Counted from the stretch's first letter, positions 35,782 through 44,551 are shown. The stretch is DNA of 64,000 nt from Streptomyces sp. TP-A0356 (GCF_001417775.1 NZ_BBZJ01000020.1:1-64000), one strand, 5' to 3'. A program made the numbers and translations. Notes: a model not told the origin generated them from the sequence alone.

Positions 35782-36422
35782 ACGCCCCGTCGGCCCGCAG
35801 CGCCGAGGTGGGACGGCGCATCGGCGTACCCCTGATGTACGGGCTGTGGAAGCCGCGCGTCCTGGGCGCCTGGAAGGTCCCGGTGACCGGCCCGGTGATC
35901 CTCGCGGTCAACCACTCCCACAACATCGACGGACCGATGGTCATGGGGGTGGCACCCCGGCCGACGCACTTCCTGATCAAGAAGGAAGTGTTCGTCGGCC
36001 CGCTCGACCCCTTCCTGCGCGGCATCGGGCAGCTGAAGGTGGACCGGGAGAGCACGGACCGCACGGCCATCACACGGGCCCTCGGCGTACTGGGGAACGG
36101 GGGAGTCCTCGGTATCTTCCCCGAGGGCACTCGTGGCGAGGGCGACTTCGCCTCGCTGCGCGCCGGGCTCGCCTACTTCGCGGTCCGCAGCGGGGCGCCG
36201 ATCGTCCCCGTCGCGGTGCTGGGAAGTTCCGGGCGGCACGGACGGTTGATGAAAGCGCTGCCTCCGTTGCGCAGCCGTGTCGACGTCGTCTTCGGCGACC
36301 CGTTCGAGGCGGGCGACGGCAGCGGACGCCGTACGCGCAAGGCGCTGGACGAGGCGACCGTGCGCATCCAGCAGCGGCTCACCGCCCACCTGGAAAACGC
36401 CAGGCGCCTCACCGGGCGCTAG
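35778..36422 (+). CDS. 1-acylglycerol-3-phosphate acyltransferase family (PlsC-like)
   Basis: A 214-aa acyltransferase with the catalytic H-x4-D in VNHSHNIDG and the motif IFPEGTRGEGDF that binds the phosphate. VDRESTD and APIVPVAVLG fit the PlsC family. It probably transfers an acyl chain to lysophosphatidate or a related lipid at the membrane. It is coupled to cmk and lies 73 bp before der. Confidence 0.9.
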   Translation: MNAPSARSAEVGRRIGVPLMYGLWKPRVLGAWKVPVTGPVILAVNHSHNIDGPMVMGVAPRPTHFLIKKEVFVGPLDPFLRGIGQLKVDRESTDRTAITRALGVLGNGGVLGIFPEGTRGEGDFASLRAGLAYFAVRSGAPIVPVAVLGSSGRHGRLMKALPPLRSRVDVVFGDPFEAGDGSGRRTRKALDEATVRIQQRLTAHLENARRLTGR

Positions 36423-36494
36423 GCGACACTTGAGTAGTGGATCACCGCAGGTGCGGTGTCCACCGATCACCACGATGAACGAGGTACGGACTTC

Positions 36495-37973
36495 ATGAAC
36501 GACGACATCCAGCCCGACGGCTCGGCAGAGCACACGTACGAGCACGGGGCGCTCGGCGACGCCGAGTACGCGGAGTTCATGGAGCTCGCCGCGGAAGAGG
36601 GCTTCGACCTCGAGGACGTCGAAGGTGCCATCGAGGCGGCCGGACACGGTCCGCTGCCCGTGCTCGCCGTCGTCGGCCGCCCCAATGTCGGCAAGTCGAC
36701 TCTGGTCAACCGGATCATCGGCCGACGCGAGGCGGTCGTCGAGGACAAGCCCGGCGTCACCCGCGACCGTGTCACCTACGAGGCAGAGTGGGCGGGCCGC
36801 CGCTTCAAGGTCGTCGACACCGGCGGCTGGGAGCAGGACGTCCTCGGCATCGACGCCTCGGTGGCCGCACAGGCCGAGTACGCGATCGAGGCGGCCGACG
36901 CGGTCGTCTTCGTCGTCGACGCCAAGGTCGGCGCGACCGACACCGACGAAGCGGTCGTACGACTGCTGCGCAAGGCCGGCAAGCCCGTGGTGCTGGCCGC
37001 CAACAAGGTCGACGGACCGAGCGGCGAGGCCGACGCGGCGTACCTGTGGAACCTCGGCCTCGGTGAGCCGTACCCCGTCTCGGCCCTCCACGGCCGTGGC
37101 ACCGGCGACATGCTGGACGCCGTCCTGGAGGCCCTGCCCGACGCGCCCGCCCAGACCTTCGGCACCGCGATCGGCGGACCGCGCCGCGTCGCCCTGATCG
37201 GCCGCCCGAACGTCGGCAAGTCCTCGCTGCTGAACAAGGTCGCGGGCGAGGAGCGTGTCGTCGTCAACGAGCTCGCGGGCACCACCCGCGACCCGGTCGA
37301 CGAGCTGATCGAACTCGGCGGCAAGACCTGGAAGTTCGTCGACACGGCTGGCATCCGCAAGCGGGTCCACCTCCAGCAGGGCGCGGACTACTACGCCTCG
37401 CTGCGCACCGCGGCCGCCGTCGAGAAGGCCGAGGTCGCCGTCGTGCTGATCGACGCCTCCGAGACCATCTCCGTCCAGGACCAGCGCATCCTCACCATGG
37501 CGGTGGAGGCGGGCCGCGCCCTCGTCCTCGCCTACAACAAGTGGGACACCCTCGACGAGGAGCGCCGCTACTACCTGGAGCGGGAGATCGAGACCGAGCT
37601 CGGCCAGGTGGCGTGGGCCCCGCGCGTGAACGTCTCGGCGCGCACCGGACGGCACATGGAGAAGCTGGTCCCGGCGATCGAGACCGCCCTGGAGGGCTGG
37701 GAGACCCGTGTTCCGACGGGGCGCCTCAACGCCTTCCTCGGCGAGCTGGTCGCCGCGCACCCGCACCCGGTCCGGGGCGGCAAGCAGCCGCGCATCCTCT
37801 TCGGCACGCAGGCGGGCACCAAGCCTCCGCGGTTCGTGCTCTTCGCCACCGGCTTCATCGAGGCGAGCTACCGCCGGTTCATCGAGCGGCGGCTGCGCGA
37901 GGAGTTCGGCTTCGAGGGGTCGCCGATCCACATCTCGGTCCGCGTGCGCGAGAAGCGCGGCAAGAAGAAGTAG
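36495..37973 (+). CDS. Ribosome-associated GTPase Der (EngA)
   Basis: A 492-aa double GTPase. After a 55-residue acidic extension come G domain 1 (VVGRPNVGKSTLVNRI, DTGG, NKVD), G domain 2 (LIGRPNVGKSSLLNKVA, DTAG, NKWD) and a C-terminal KH-like domain ending in a basic tail. It acts in 50S subunit assembly. The ATG at 36495 has gagg about 10 bases upstream; a GTG at 36456 is an alternative. A strong terminator follows. Confidence 0.95.
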   Translation: MNDDIQPDGSAEHTYEHGALGDAEYAEFMELAAEEGFDLEDVEGAIEAAGHGPLPVLAVVGRPNVGKSTLVNRIIGRREAVVEDKPGVTRDRVTYEAEWAGRRFKVVDTGGWEQDVLGIDASVAAQAEYAIEAADAVVFVVDAKVGATDTDEAVVRLLRKAGKPVVLAANKVDGPSGEADAAYLWNLGLGEPYPVSALHGRGTGDMLDAVLEALPDAPAQTFGTAIGGPRRVALIGRPNVGKSSLLNKVAGEERVVVNELAGTTRDPVDELIELGGKTWKFVDTAGIRKRVHLQQGADYYASLRTAAAVEKAEVAVVLIDASETISVQDQRILTMAVEAGRALVLAYNKWDTLDEERRYYLEREIETELGQVAWAPRVNVSARTGRHMEKLVPAIETALEGWETRVPTGRLNAFLGELVAAHPHPVRGGKQPRILFGTQAGTKPPRFVLFATGFIEASYRRFIERRLREEFGFEGSPIHISVRVREKRGKKK

Positions 37974-37984
37974 CAGCGGTACGC

Positions 37985-38019
37985 GAAAGGGGCGGCCCCA
38001 TGGTGGGGCCGCCCCTTTC
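37985..38019. terminator. Bidirectional terminator after der
   Basis: A perfect 16-bp stem (37985-38000 with 38004-38019) with a 3-nt loop lies between the convergent der gene and the next minus-strand gene. It has A/T-rich ends on both sides and should work in both directions. Confidence 0.88.
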
Positions 38020-38036
38020 CGCTCTCCGTGTCGGGC

Positions 38037-38429
38037 TCAAAGGCCCCTGCGCGGTGCGGGCGGCAGCGCCGGGACGTGGTGCATCCCCCTGGCCTGCCGC
38101 GCCACCTGCTGCCAGACGGTGGTCGCCACGACGGAGTGGCCGTGCTGGGCGGCCAGGTGCCCGGTCGCGTGCTGCGGGGCGCCGTGGCGTGTGCCGTACG
38201 TCCCGGCGCCGTAGGAGCCCGTGTCGTGCGGGGAGTGGGAGAACGCGGTGAAGCCGATGTCCTCCTCGCCGCTGCGGTCGCCCGGGAACGCCCGGAAGGA
38301 CTTGACGTACTCGGCGTAGAGCTCGTCGTAGATCGGGGTGGCCGATGAGCCGCCCGAGTGGTCCTGGCCCATGTGCCGGGAGAAGACGGGCTGATAGGAC
38401 TGGCGGCGGGGTACGTCATATGCGTGCAC
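38037..38429 (-). CDS. Unrecognised small protein, Gly/His/Tyr-rich end
   Basis: A protein of about 130 aa that I do not recognise. It has a polar N-terminal part (AYDVPRRQSYQPVFSRHMGQ), an ELYAEYVKSFRAFPGDRSGE segment that looks helical, and a His/Gly/Ala-rich C-terminal half. There is no signal or membrane segment. The GTG at 38429 is the most plausible start inside a larger open stretch and has no good Shine-Dalgarno. It lies 97 bp downstream of the next minus-strand gene and may share its transcript. Reality of the gene is likely but not certain. Confidence 0.55.
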   Translation of the reverse strand: MHAYDVPRRQSYQPVFSRHMGQDHSGGSSATPIYDELYAEYVKSFRAFPGDRSGEEDIGFTAFSHSPHDTGSYGAGTYGTRHGAPQHATGHLAAQHGHSVVATTVWQQVARQARGMHHVPALPPAPRRGL

Positions 38430-38526
38430 GTAGGTGCCAACGACCCCGCCGCTCAGGGGATGCGGTCGAGTGTGCCGGTTCAGCAGGCCGGCCCAGCACT
38501 GCGGGAGACCGTGTGCCCGGCGGGGC

Positions 38527-39300
38527 TCAGGTGCCGGCCAGCGGCAGCGTGGCGGCCACCAGCTTCCCGTTCGCGGCCGCCTTGTCCAGCGCGCCACGCA
38601 GCAGGTCCTCCCGCGGCTGGCGGCCGATGGAACCCACCGGCGCCGCGAACATCAGCACCTGCTGGTGCTTGTTGGCGGCGGCCCGCCACCCCTCGGTGAC
38701 CTGGAGCGGCAGGTGCGCCTGCCACCAGGCGACCGGTTGTCCGCCGTTCGTGCCCGGCTGCAGTACGGCGTGCAGCTGGCCCATGGCGAGCAGCACCGAC
38801 CAGCCGTGCAGCACGGGCGGCACCGACTCGATCGCGGTCAGCGGCATGAAGCCCTGCTCGATCAGCAGGGGCAGGAAGTCGTCGCCTGCTCCGGTGGTGC
38901 CCGGGCGCACGATGGGGGCGGTCGGCTCCACGACGAGCGCCGGGTGCAACTCCCCGGCGATCAGGACCAGTCCGCTGGTGACGCCCAGCACCGCCTGCTC
39001 GGGCACGGCACCGGCCGTGCTCTCTTCGGTGGCGATGGAGCGGACGGCGCCCTGCAGCTGTTCCTCGGTGACCTGGACGACCTGGGAGGGCAGGCAGGTG
39101 GCGTGGGCGAAGGCGAGGACGGCGGTCTCCTCGCCGATGAACAGGACGGTGCTGGTGCGCTCCTGTTCGGAGTCGCCCGGGGTGCGGCAGGAGGTGCAGT
39201 CGTAACTGCCCGGGGCGTTCTCTCCGGCGAGCAGCCGGTCGGCTTCTTCGTCGCCGATCTCGGCGCGTACAGCGTCGCTGACGTCGAGCATGCGCGGCAC
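38527..39300 (-). CDS. Conserved protein of unknown function with CxxC
   Basis: A 257-aa cytoplasmic protein. It starts with LDVSDAVRAEIGDEEADRLL, has a CTSC pair (YDCTSCRTPGD) near residue 34 and a mixed alpha/beta body (STVLFIGEETAVLAFAHATC). No catalytic motif is recognised. The GTG at 39300 has gaggGAG about 6 bases upstream; an ATG three codons later is also possible. A pair of 8-bp arms, catgagcc and ggctcatg, lies at 39352-39378 upstream and could be part of its control region. Confidence 0.75.
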   Translation of the reverse strand: MPRMLDVSDAVRAEIGDEEADRLLAGENAPGSYDCTSCRTPGDSEQERTSTVLFIGEETAVLAFAHATCLPSQVVQVTEEQLQGAVRSIATEESTAGAVPEQAVLGVTSGLVLIAGELHPALVVEPTAPIVRPGTTGAGDDFLPLLIEQGFMPLTAIESVPPVLHGWSVLLAMGQLHAVLQPGTNGGQPVAWWQAHLPLQVTEGWRAAANKHQQVLMFAAPVGSIGRQPREDLLRGALDKAAANGKLVAATLPLAGT

Positions 39301-39839
39301 GGGTGGCTCCCTCGGGATGCGGTACGTGGCGGTGCCGGGTGGCTCCCGGCCCATGAGCCCGGGGGTCCCCGGCTCATGAAGAAGACAACGGGTGATCTGT
39401 GGCCGGAGTCACGCCCGGGAGCGAACGGAATCGAACCATCCGACGCGGAGGGTGAAGCCGTGTGCGGAATCGGTCACTCAACGCCAACTTCTGCGATATC
39501 AAGGGAAGTTGGTTCCGTGAGGTGGCTCACAGATCACCGGGCCCGCTGGTCGACAAATCCGGAAATCAGCGAATGAAATGGGTGGCCGAAAATTGCCGAT
39601 ACCCCTGGTAACGGCTAACTGGCCTGGAATGACAGGGAGTCGGTTGATACGGGGCGGCCGACCTGCCTAGATTCCTCCGCCGTGTGCAACGAGCACCGCC
39701 CGGACACGTCCACCGGCCGCGCCGCACAGTCGGCGTGCAGCACCACTTCCGGTGGACGGGGCGGCCCGCGACGACCGCGTTCCTGCGCGGCCGGCGCGTA
39801 CCGCCTTGGGGGACCCCGGGTATGTGGAGAGGGAATTAC
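39301..39839. other. Intergenic region upstream of the Rpf-like gene
   Basis: A 539-bp gap. At the left end an inverted repeat (39352-39359 and 39371-39378) sits in front of the minus-strand gene. On the plus strand a good promoter is visible: -35 ttgata (39644-39649), an 18-bp spacer and -10 tagatt (39668-39673), which gives a leader of about 160 nt. Some Streptomyces rpf genes are controlled by a c-di-AMP riboswitch; I could not identify its conserved core here. Confidence 0.55.
39644..39673 (+). promoter_or_regulatory. Promoter of the Rpf-like gene
   Basis: The -35 element ttgata (39644-39649) and the -10 element tagatt (39668-39673) are separated by 18 bp, close to the HrdB consensus. 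Transcription would start near 39680. Confidence 0.6.
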
Positions 39840-40496
39840 ATGTCCGAATGTGCCGATAACACCCGTAAGACTCGTACGACCCGTACCACGGCGGTCCTCG
39901 CCGGCGCGGCCCTGCTCGCACCGCTCGGACTGCTCGCCGCGACCGGCAACGCCGCCGCGGCCGACGGCGGAGTGTGGGACCGCATCGCCCAGTGCGAGAG
40001 CGGCGGGAACTGGCACATCAACACCGGCAACGGCTACTACGGAGGACTGCAGTTCTCCGCCGGCACCTGGCGCGCGTACGGCGGCACCGCCTACGCCCCG
40101 ACCGCCGAACAGGCCTCCAAGGGGGCCCAGATCGCCGTCGCGACCAAGGTGCAGCAGGCGCAGGGCTGGGGCGCGTGGCCCGTCTGCTCCGGGCGCGCCG
40201 GAGCGGGCGGAAGCGCGCCCGCCGCGTCGGGCGGCGAGGTGGCCACGAGCTCGTCCTCGGGTTCCGCCACCACCGAATCGGCCCCGTCGAAGCAGTCGTC
40301 GCGGGCGGCGGAGCGCTCGACGGCCCACACGGGACGCGGGTCCTCCCGAGGTGACTACACCGTCCGCAGCGGCGACACCCTCAGCGGTATCGCCGAGCGG
40401 CACGGGACCACCTGGCAGCGGCTCTACGAGCGCAACAGGGCGGTCATCGGCGGTGACCCCGACGTGATCCTGCCCGGCCAGCGGCTCGCCCTCTGA
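39840..40496 (+). CDS. Resuscitation-promoting-factor-like secreted protein with LysM
   Basis: A 218-aa secreted protein. A signal peptide ends near residue 40 (GLLAATGNAAAA). The transglycosylase-like Rpf domain follows (GVWDRIAQCESGGNWHINTG, with the catalytic Glu in CESGGNW). A Ser/Ala-rich linker and a C-terminal LysM (YTVRSGDTLSGIAERHGTT) complete the RpfA-like layout. It cleaves peptidoglycan, and such proteins act in spore germination in Streptomyces. The ATG at 39840 has gagaggg upstream. A strong terminator follows at once. Confidence 0.93.
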   Translation: MSECADNTRKTRTTRTTAVLAGAALLAPLGLLAATGNAAAADGGVWDRIAQCESGGNWHINTGNGYYGGLQFSAGTWRAYGGTAYAPTAEQASKGAQIAVATKVQQAQGWGAWPVCSGRAGAGGSAPAASGGEVATSSSSGSATTESAPSKQSSRAAERSTAHTGRGSSRGDYTVRSGDTLSGIAERHGTTWQRLYERNRAVIGGDPDVILPGQRLAL

Positions 40497-40507
40497 CCGT
40501 GTGCTTC

Positions 40508-40540
40508 GGGCCCTGACGCCGCGCCGCGGCGTCAGGGCCC
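40508..40540 (+). terminator. Terminator after the Rpf-like gene
   Basis: A perfect 15-bp GC-rich stem (40508-40522 with 40526-40540) with a 3-nt loop lies 12 bases after the stop codon. Confidence 0.85.
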
Positions 40541-40559
40541 GCGCCGTTTCGGGGGCAGG

Positions 40560-40770
40560 GCCCGCCCCGTCGGGGGTCACGGCCCGCGAACTCCGCGGCC
40601 TCCCCGCTGAACGCGACCGTCCCGCGGCGCAGTTCGTGGACGAGAACGGTACGGTCCGTCGGCGCCCGCAGCCCCCGGGGGGCAGCCGCTGTTCGGCGAG
40701 GACCACACATGCGTCGAGGCCGCCGAGCAGCTCGTAGGTACGGGCCGCGACCGCCGCAGACATCCCCTGG
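40560..40770 (-). pseudogene. Degraded minus-strand coding fragment (frameshifted)
   Basis: Read on the minus strand from an ATG at 40770, MSAAVAARTYELLGGLDA and following gives protein-like sequence until a run of c and g near 40675-40680. A shift of one base there restores LRAPTDRTVLVHELRRG and TVAFSGEAAEFAGRDP. The two pieces read as one interrupted protein, but I do not recognise the family. It is most simply a decayed gene end; a sequencing error in the homopolymer could also explain the shift. Confidence 0.4.
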
Positions 40771-41163
40771 CTTCCGCGGCTTCCGCGCGGCCGTCGCCGA
40801 CCTGAGGCAGCAGGGCGCCGACCGGGTCTTCGACGCCCGGGACACGCACGGCGACGGTACCCGAAGACACACTCCCGGTGGCGGCTGGAGGGCTGGGCGG
40901 CCGCGATGTGGTTCACGGACGCGGCGAAGTCCCCCGGCCCGGACGTCACGCGCGCGTGCGTCGACCGCTTCATGAACGCGGCCGAGCCGTACACGGCCGA
41001 CGGACTGCCGATCCCCGTCGTGTCCGGGCACCCGGCCACACGCCCGACGACGCGCAGGACCTGCCTCTGCGTGGCACGCTGGGAGGACGCGAAGGGATGG
41101 GTCGGACAGGGCGACATGAACGCCACCTGTTTCGACGTGCCGCAGCCGGCGTACGCGCCCTGA
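40770..41163 (+). pseudogene. C-terminal remnant of a substrate-binding-type protein
   Basis: Plus-strand sequence reads QGADRVFDARDTHGDGT in one frame (about 40812-40862) and, after a one-base shift near 40855, continues as HSRWRLEGWAAAMWFTDAAK, then DVTRACVDRFMNAAEPY and ends DMNATCFDVPQPAYAP at 41163. From memory this resembles the C-terminal end of actinobacterial ABC-transporter substrate-binding proteins. The N-terminal two thirds are absent. An ATG at 40906 could in principle start an 85-aa product, but a start inside a domain is unlikely to be functional. Confidence 0.5.
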
Positions 41164-41307
41164 CGCGTCTCATGACCGGAAGGTTCCCGGTATCGGCTAC
41201 CAATGGGACAACCGTTGCGGCACAACATGGCCATGGCACCCGACCGGCCACCATACCCCCGGGTCTAATCGACGGGGCGGGGGACGGACAAGGGAATCCA
41301 GGGACGC

Positions 41308-42117
41308 ATGCACATCTCTCTCCTGATGCACAACGCGTACGGGATCGGAGGGACGAACCGCACGACGTACGACCTCGCGAGCGCACTGGCCGAGCAGCAC
41401 GACGTGGAGATCGTCCCGGCCTTCCGCCATCGCGACGCCCCCGTCCTCGCGCCCGACCCGCGCGTCCGCCTGCGCCACCTGGTCGACCTGCGCTCCGCCG
41501 ACCCCGACCGCGGCCATCCCGACCTGGAGCGGCCCGCCCATTCCAAGGCCCCGCGGCTGGTCCTGAGGGGCGCACATCCGCGTCTGGACGCCTTGACCAC
41601 GACCACCGAGGCCGACGCCGGCGCCTACCGCGCCCGGATGCGGCTGCCCGGCGTCCGTATCGAGGCCCTGTCCAACCCCGCGCCCGCGCCGCGCCTCGCG
41701 CCCGCCGACGGCACGGCCAAGTGGGTGGTGGCGGCCGGGCGGCTTGCGCCCGTGAAGCGGTACCACCTGCTCGTCACCGCCTTCGACCGGGTGCGCACCG
41801 AGCGGCCCGACTGGCGGCTGCGCATCTGCAGCGGCGGCGAGCAGAGGGAGGAGCTGATCAACGACGACGCGCTGCGGCAACGGATGGCGGCCGCGGCGCT
41901 CCACCATTCCGCGCGCTTCGACCCGGCCCGCATCGCCGAACGGTACGAGTCGCTGTTCGCCGGCACCGCACCGCGCCGCGGCGGGCTGCGCGGCGGCGAG
42001 CTGCGCGGCGGCGGGCTGCGCGGCTCGTGGCACCGCGGCCGGGCGGCGCTGCTCGGCGGCGCCGACGCCCTCCGGGACGCCGGACGCAGCGCATGCAGGA
42101 AGGGGCGCCCCGCATGA
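41308..42117 (+). pseudogene. Glycosyltransferase family 4 with two internal deletions
   Basis: A 269-aa open frame. The N-terminus (HISLLMHNAYGIGGTNRTTY) and several later blocks (MRLPGVRIEALSN, KWVVAAGRLAPVKRYHLL, ELINDDALRQRM) are typical of an actinobacterial GT4 that is normally above 400 aa. Compared with what I know of that family, about 60 residues are missing near residues 80-90 and about 90 near residues 173-183. The second gap removes the E-x7-E donor-binding motif. The frame is intact and the last bases overlap the next gene, so it may be translated, but it is unlikely to be an active transferase. Confidence 0.7.
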
Positions 42118-42929
42118 TGACCGAGGCCCCGCGGACGGAGCATGAGCACACCGCCACGGCCCTGCAGGCCGACAGCGTCGCCGACGCCGCGGGCGGGCTG
42201 ACCTTCGACATCGGCGGCACCGGCGAGGCGGGCCCCGCCCATCTGGTGCTGCGCCGCCGCGACGGCGAGGAGGTCGCGCTGCCGCTGACCCCGGCCGAGG
42301 GCGGCCGGCTGCGGGCCGCCCTGCCCAGCAGCGTGGAGCTGCCCGAGGGCCGCTGGGAGGCGTACGCCCGGTTCGCCGAGGGCGAGCCCCGCCGCCTGGT
42401 GCCCCGCGTCAACGATCTGCGTTCGCTCGTGGACCGCGTACCCGGCGACACGGACGCAAGGATCGCCGTCCGCATCCCGTACACCACCAAGGAGGGCACC
42501 CTCGCCGTCCGCAGCTGGCTGCGCGCCCCGCACGCGGAGGCCGGGGAGGTGCACATCGACGAGGGGGAGTTGAGGGTGAGCGGCCGGGTCTACGGCACCG
42601 GGCTCGCACCGGAGGCCTACGTCGAGGTCCGTGCGCGGGGTGGCCCGAACGCCGTGCTCCGCGTCGACGTCACCGCGCGGGACACGGAGTTCGGCTTCAC
42701 CGTGCCGTTCGCGCGGCTGGCACCCGGGATCTGGGACCTGTGGCTGAGCCCGGCCGGGGAGCAGGGGCCGCGGGTGCGGGTCGCGCGGCTGCTGGACGAC
42801 ATCGCGGACAAGAAGCCGATCATCCGCTACCCCAAGGCCTCGGTGCGGGCCGAGCACGGGGAGGTGGAGGCCCGGCCGTACTACACGGTCGACAACGACC
42901 TGTCGGTGACCGTCAGCGCCATGGGCTGA
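42114..42929 (+). CDS. Conserved protein linked to the glycosyltransferase
   Basis: A 271-aa cytoplasmic protein with no recognised domain. It consists of beta-strand-rich segments such as LTFDIGGTGEAGPAHLVLRR and HIDEGELRVSGRVYG, suggesting two beta-sandwich modules. The ATG at 42114 overlaps the glycosyltransferase stop (ATGA), so the two were made as a pair. It may be an accessory or carbohydrate-binding partner of the transferase; this is inference from position. It appears intact although its partner is damaged. Confidence 0.7.
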   Translation: MMTEAPRTEHEHTATALQADSVADAAGGLTFDIGGTGEAGPAHLVLRRRDGEEVALPLTPAEGGRLRAALPSSVELPEGRWEAYARFAEGEPRRLVPRVNDLRSLVDRVPGDTDARIAVRIPYTTKEGTLAVRSWLRAPHAEAGEVHIDEGELRVSGRVYGTGLAPEAYVEVRARGGPNAVLRVDVTARDTEFGFTVPFARLAPGIWDLWLSPAGEQGPRVRVARLLDDIADKKPIIRYPKASVRAEHGEVEARPYYTVDNDLSVTVSAMG

Positions 42930-42934
42930 CCGCT

Positions 42935-42959
42935 CTTGCGGACAGTCGCTGTCCGCAAG
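42935..42959. promoter_or_regulatory. Palindrome upstream of the WYL regulator (likely operator)
   Basis: A perfect palindrome with 11-bp arms (42935-42945 and 42949-42959) and a 3-nt centre lies 20 bp before the regulator's ATG. The core gcggacag-tcg-ctgtccgc is the kind of site bound by YafY/DeoR-like regulators. Being also just after the previous stop, it might additionally act as a terminator, but it has no T-run. Confidence 0.7.
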
Positions 42960-42978
42960 GGCGGGCAGACTTGGGGCC

Positions 42979-43974
42979 ATGCTGGAGACCTCGGCACGAC
43001 TGCTGCGCCTGCTGTCCCTGCTGCAGGCCCACCGCGAATGGTCCGGAGCCGACCTCGCCGAACGCCTCGGCGTCAGCCCGCGCACCGTGCGCCGGGACGT
43101 CGACCGGCTGCGCGAGCTGGGCTACCCCGTCAACGCGAGCCCCGGCACCGGCGGCGGCTATCAGCTCGGCGCGGGGGCCGAGCTGCCGCCGCTGCTTCTG
43201 GACGACGACGAGGCTGTGGCCGTGGCGGTCGGGTTGCGTACGGCCGCCGGGCAGGGGATCGAGGGCATCGGCGAGACCTCCGTACGCGCCCTCACCAAGC
43301 TCGAACAGGTGCTGCCGAACCGGCTGCGCCGCCGGGTGAGCGCCCTCAACGCGTTCACCGTGCCGATGCTGCGCAGCCCTCGGCCCTCCGCGGTCGACCC
43401 GGCCGTCCTCAGCGAACTCGCCCACCTCTGCCGGGACGCGCAGCGACTGCGCTTCGAGTACCACGACCACGGTGGCGCCCCGACCCGGCGTACGGTCGAG
43501 CCGCACCGGCTGGTGTGCACCGAGCACCGCTGGTATCTGGTCGCCTGGGACGTCGACCGCGACGACTGGCGCACGTTCCGCGTCGACCGCATCACTCCGA
43601 AGCCGCCGCACGGTCCCCGTTTCACCCCGCGGACGCCACCGGCCGACGACCTGGCCGCGTATGTGTCGAAGGGCGTCTCCACGCGCGCGTACGCCGCGCA
43701 GGCCGTCGTACGACTGCTGGTGCCCCTGTCCGAGGCGGCCGAGCGGATCTCGCCGTCGGCGGGGACGCTGGAGGCGGAGAGCGACGGCAGCTGTCTGCTG
43801 CGCACCGGGGCCGCGAGCCTCGACGTGATGGTGATTCACGTCATGATGATGGGCTTCGAGTTCGAGGTGCTTGAGCCCGCCGAACTGACGGAGGTCCTCA
43901 GGACGGCGAGGGACCGGCTCTCCCGGGCTCTCGAACGGAGCCAGCGGCCCCCGGCGCGCGACAGCGGGGCATAA
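42979..43974 (+). CDS. WYL-domain (YafY-type) transcriptional regulator
   Basis: A 331-aa regulator. The N-terminal helix-turn-helix (residues about 5-60) contains SGADLAERLGVSPRTVRRDV. The WYL domain follows with VEPHRLVCTEHRWYLVAWD and DWRTFRVDRI, and a C-terminal WCX-like part ends the protein. It probably binds the palindrome directly upstream and represses itself. No obvious separate target gene is adjacent. Confidence 0.92.
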   Translation: MLETSARLLRLLSLLQAHREWSGADLAERLGVSPRTVRRDVDRLRELGYPVNASPGTGGGYQLGAGAELPPLLLDDDEAVAVAVGLRTAAGQGIEGIGETSVRALTKLEQVLPNRLRRRVSALNAFTVPMLRSPRPSAVDPAVLSELAHLCRDAQRLRFEYHDHGGAPTRRTVEPHRLVCTEHRWYLVAWDVDRDDWRTFRVDRITPKPPHGPRFTPRTPPADDLAAYVSKGVSTRAYAAQAVVRLLVPLSEAAERISPSAGTLEAESDGSCLLRTGAASLDVMVIHVMMMGFEFEVLEPAELTEVLRTARDRLSRALERSQRPPARDSGA

Positions 43975-44298
43975 GGGGATTCTGTGCTCAAGCCGTGTAT
44001 GTGTTATGCGGAGTCAGTCGGCGGGCCTGATCCGGGAATGCGAATGGAAAGAGTTCGGAGTGAAACTGCGTGCCGCGCTTTACCCGGGGTATTAGGCGCC
44101 TTTCCGGCGACGGACGAGCCTGCTGAGAATTACGTTCGAATGGTGTCCGGCGGCTGCGGAACCCCTCGTACGTGTGACGCTGTCGGGCCGATACGGGTGT
44201 CGTGATCCTGTGACAGAAGCGTGACCGGAGGGGGATTGTGTGGCACGTGTGGCGGGCACGGACTTCCGCGGCGCAGGCCCGCGGCCTAACGTGGCGGC
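43975..44298 (+). other. Intergenic region, comparatively low GC
   Basis: A 324-bp gap with no convincing gene. It is clearly less GC-rich than the flanking genes, for example gtgtatgtgttatgcgg near 43990 and gagaattacgttcgaatgg near 44122. I see no clear promoter. Short open frames here have atypical codon use. Confidence 0.5.
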
Positions 44299-44514
44299 AT
44301 GGCACCCATTCCCACCCCTGGCGCCGAGCCCGAGGACTCCCCGGAGTCGTACGTCGGCCTGGAGGCCCACGAGGCCGAACGGCTGGCCCGTGAGCGCGGC
44401 TGGAGCACGGTCCGCTCGCTGCCGCCGGGCTCGATCATCACCATGGAGTACCGCGTCGGACGGCTGAACTTCGAGGTCGACAACGGCAGGGTCAGGCGCA
44501 GCTGGAAAGGCTGA
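44299..44514 (+). CDS. I78 family peptidase inhibitor-like small protein
   Basis: A 71-aa protein with the I78 inhibitor pattern: a short N-terminal stretch, then GWSTVRSLPPGSIITMEYR and a final LNFEVDNGRVRRSWKG. The family includes elastase inhibitors from bacteria and fungi, built around a reactive loop. No signal peptide is present, so it would act inside the cell or as an anti-stress protein. It is followed by a strong terminator. Confidence 0.85.
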   Translation: MAPIPTPGAEPEDSPESYVGLEAHEAERLARERGWSTVRSLPPGSIITMEYRVGRLNFEVDNGRVRRSWKG

Positions 44515-44551
44515 CGGGCAGGACGTGCCCCGGGCGCGTCGCGATCACGAG

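Noticed and set aside
39380..39839. c-di-AMP (ydaO-type) riboswitch upstream of the Rpf-like gene
   Set aside because: The known conserved core could not be recognised; a covariance-model search would be needed, and the mapped promoter gives only a 160-nt leader.
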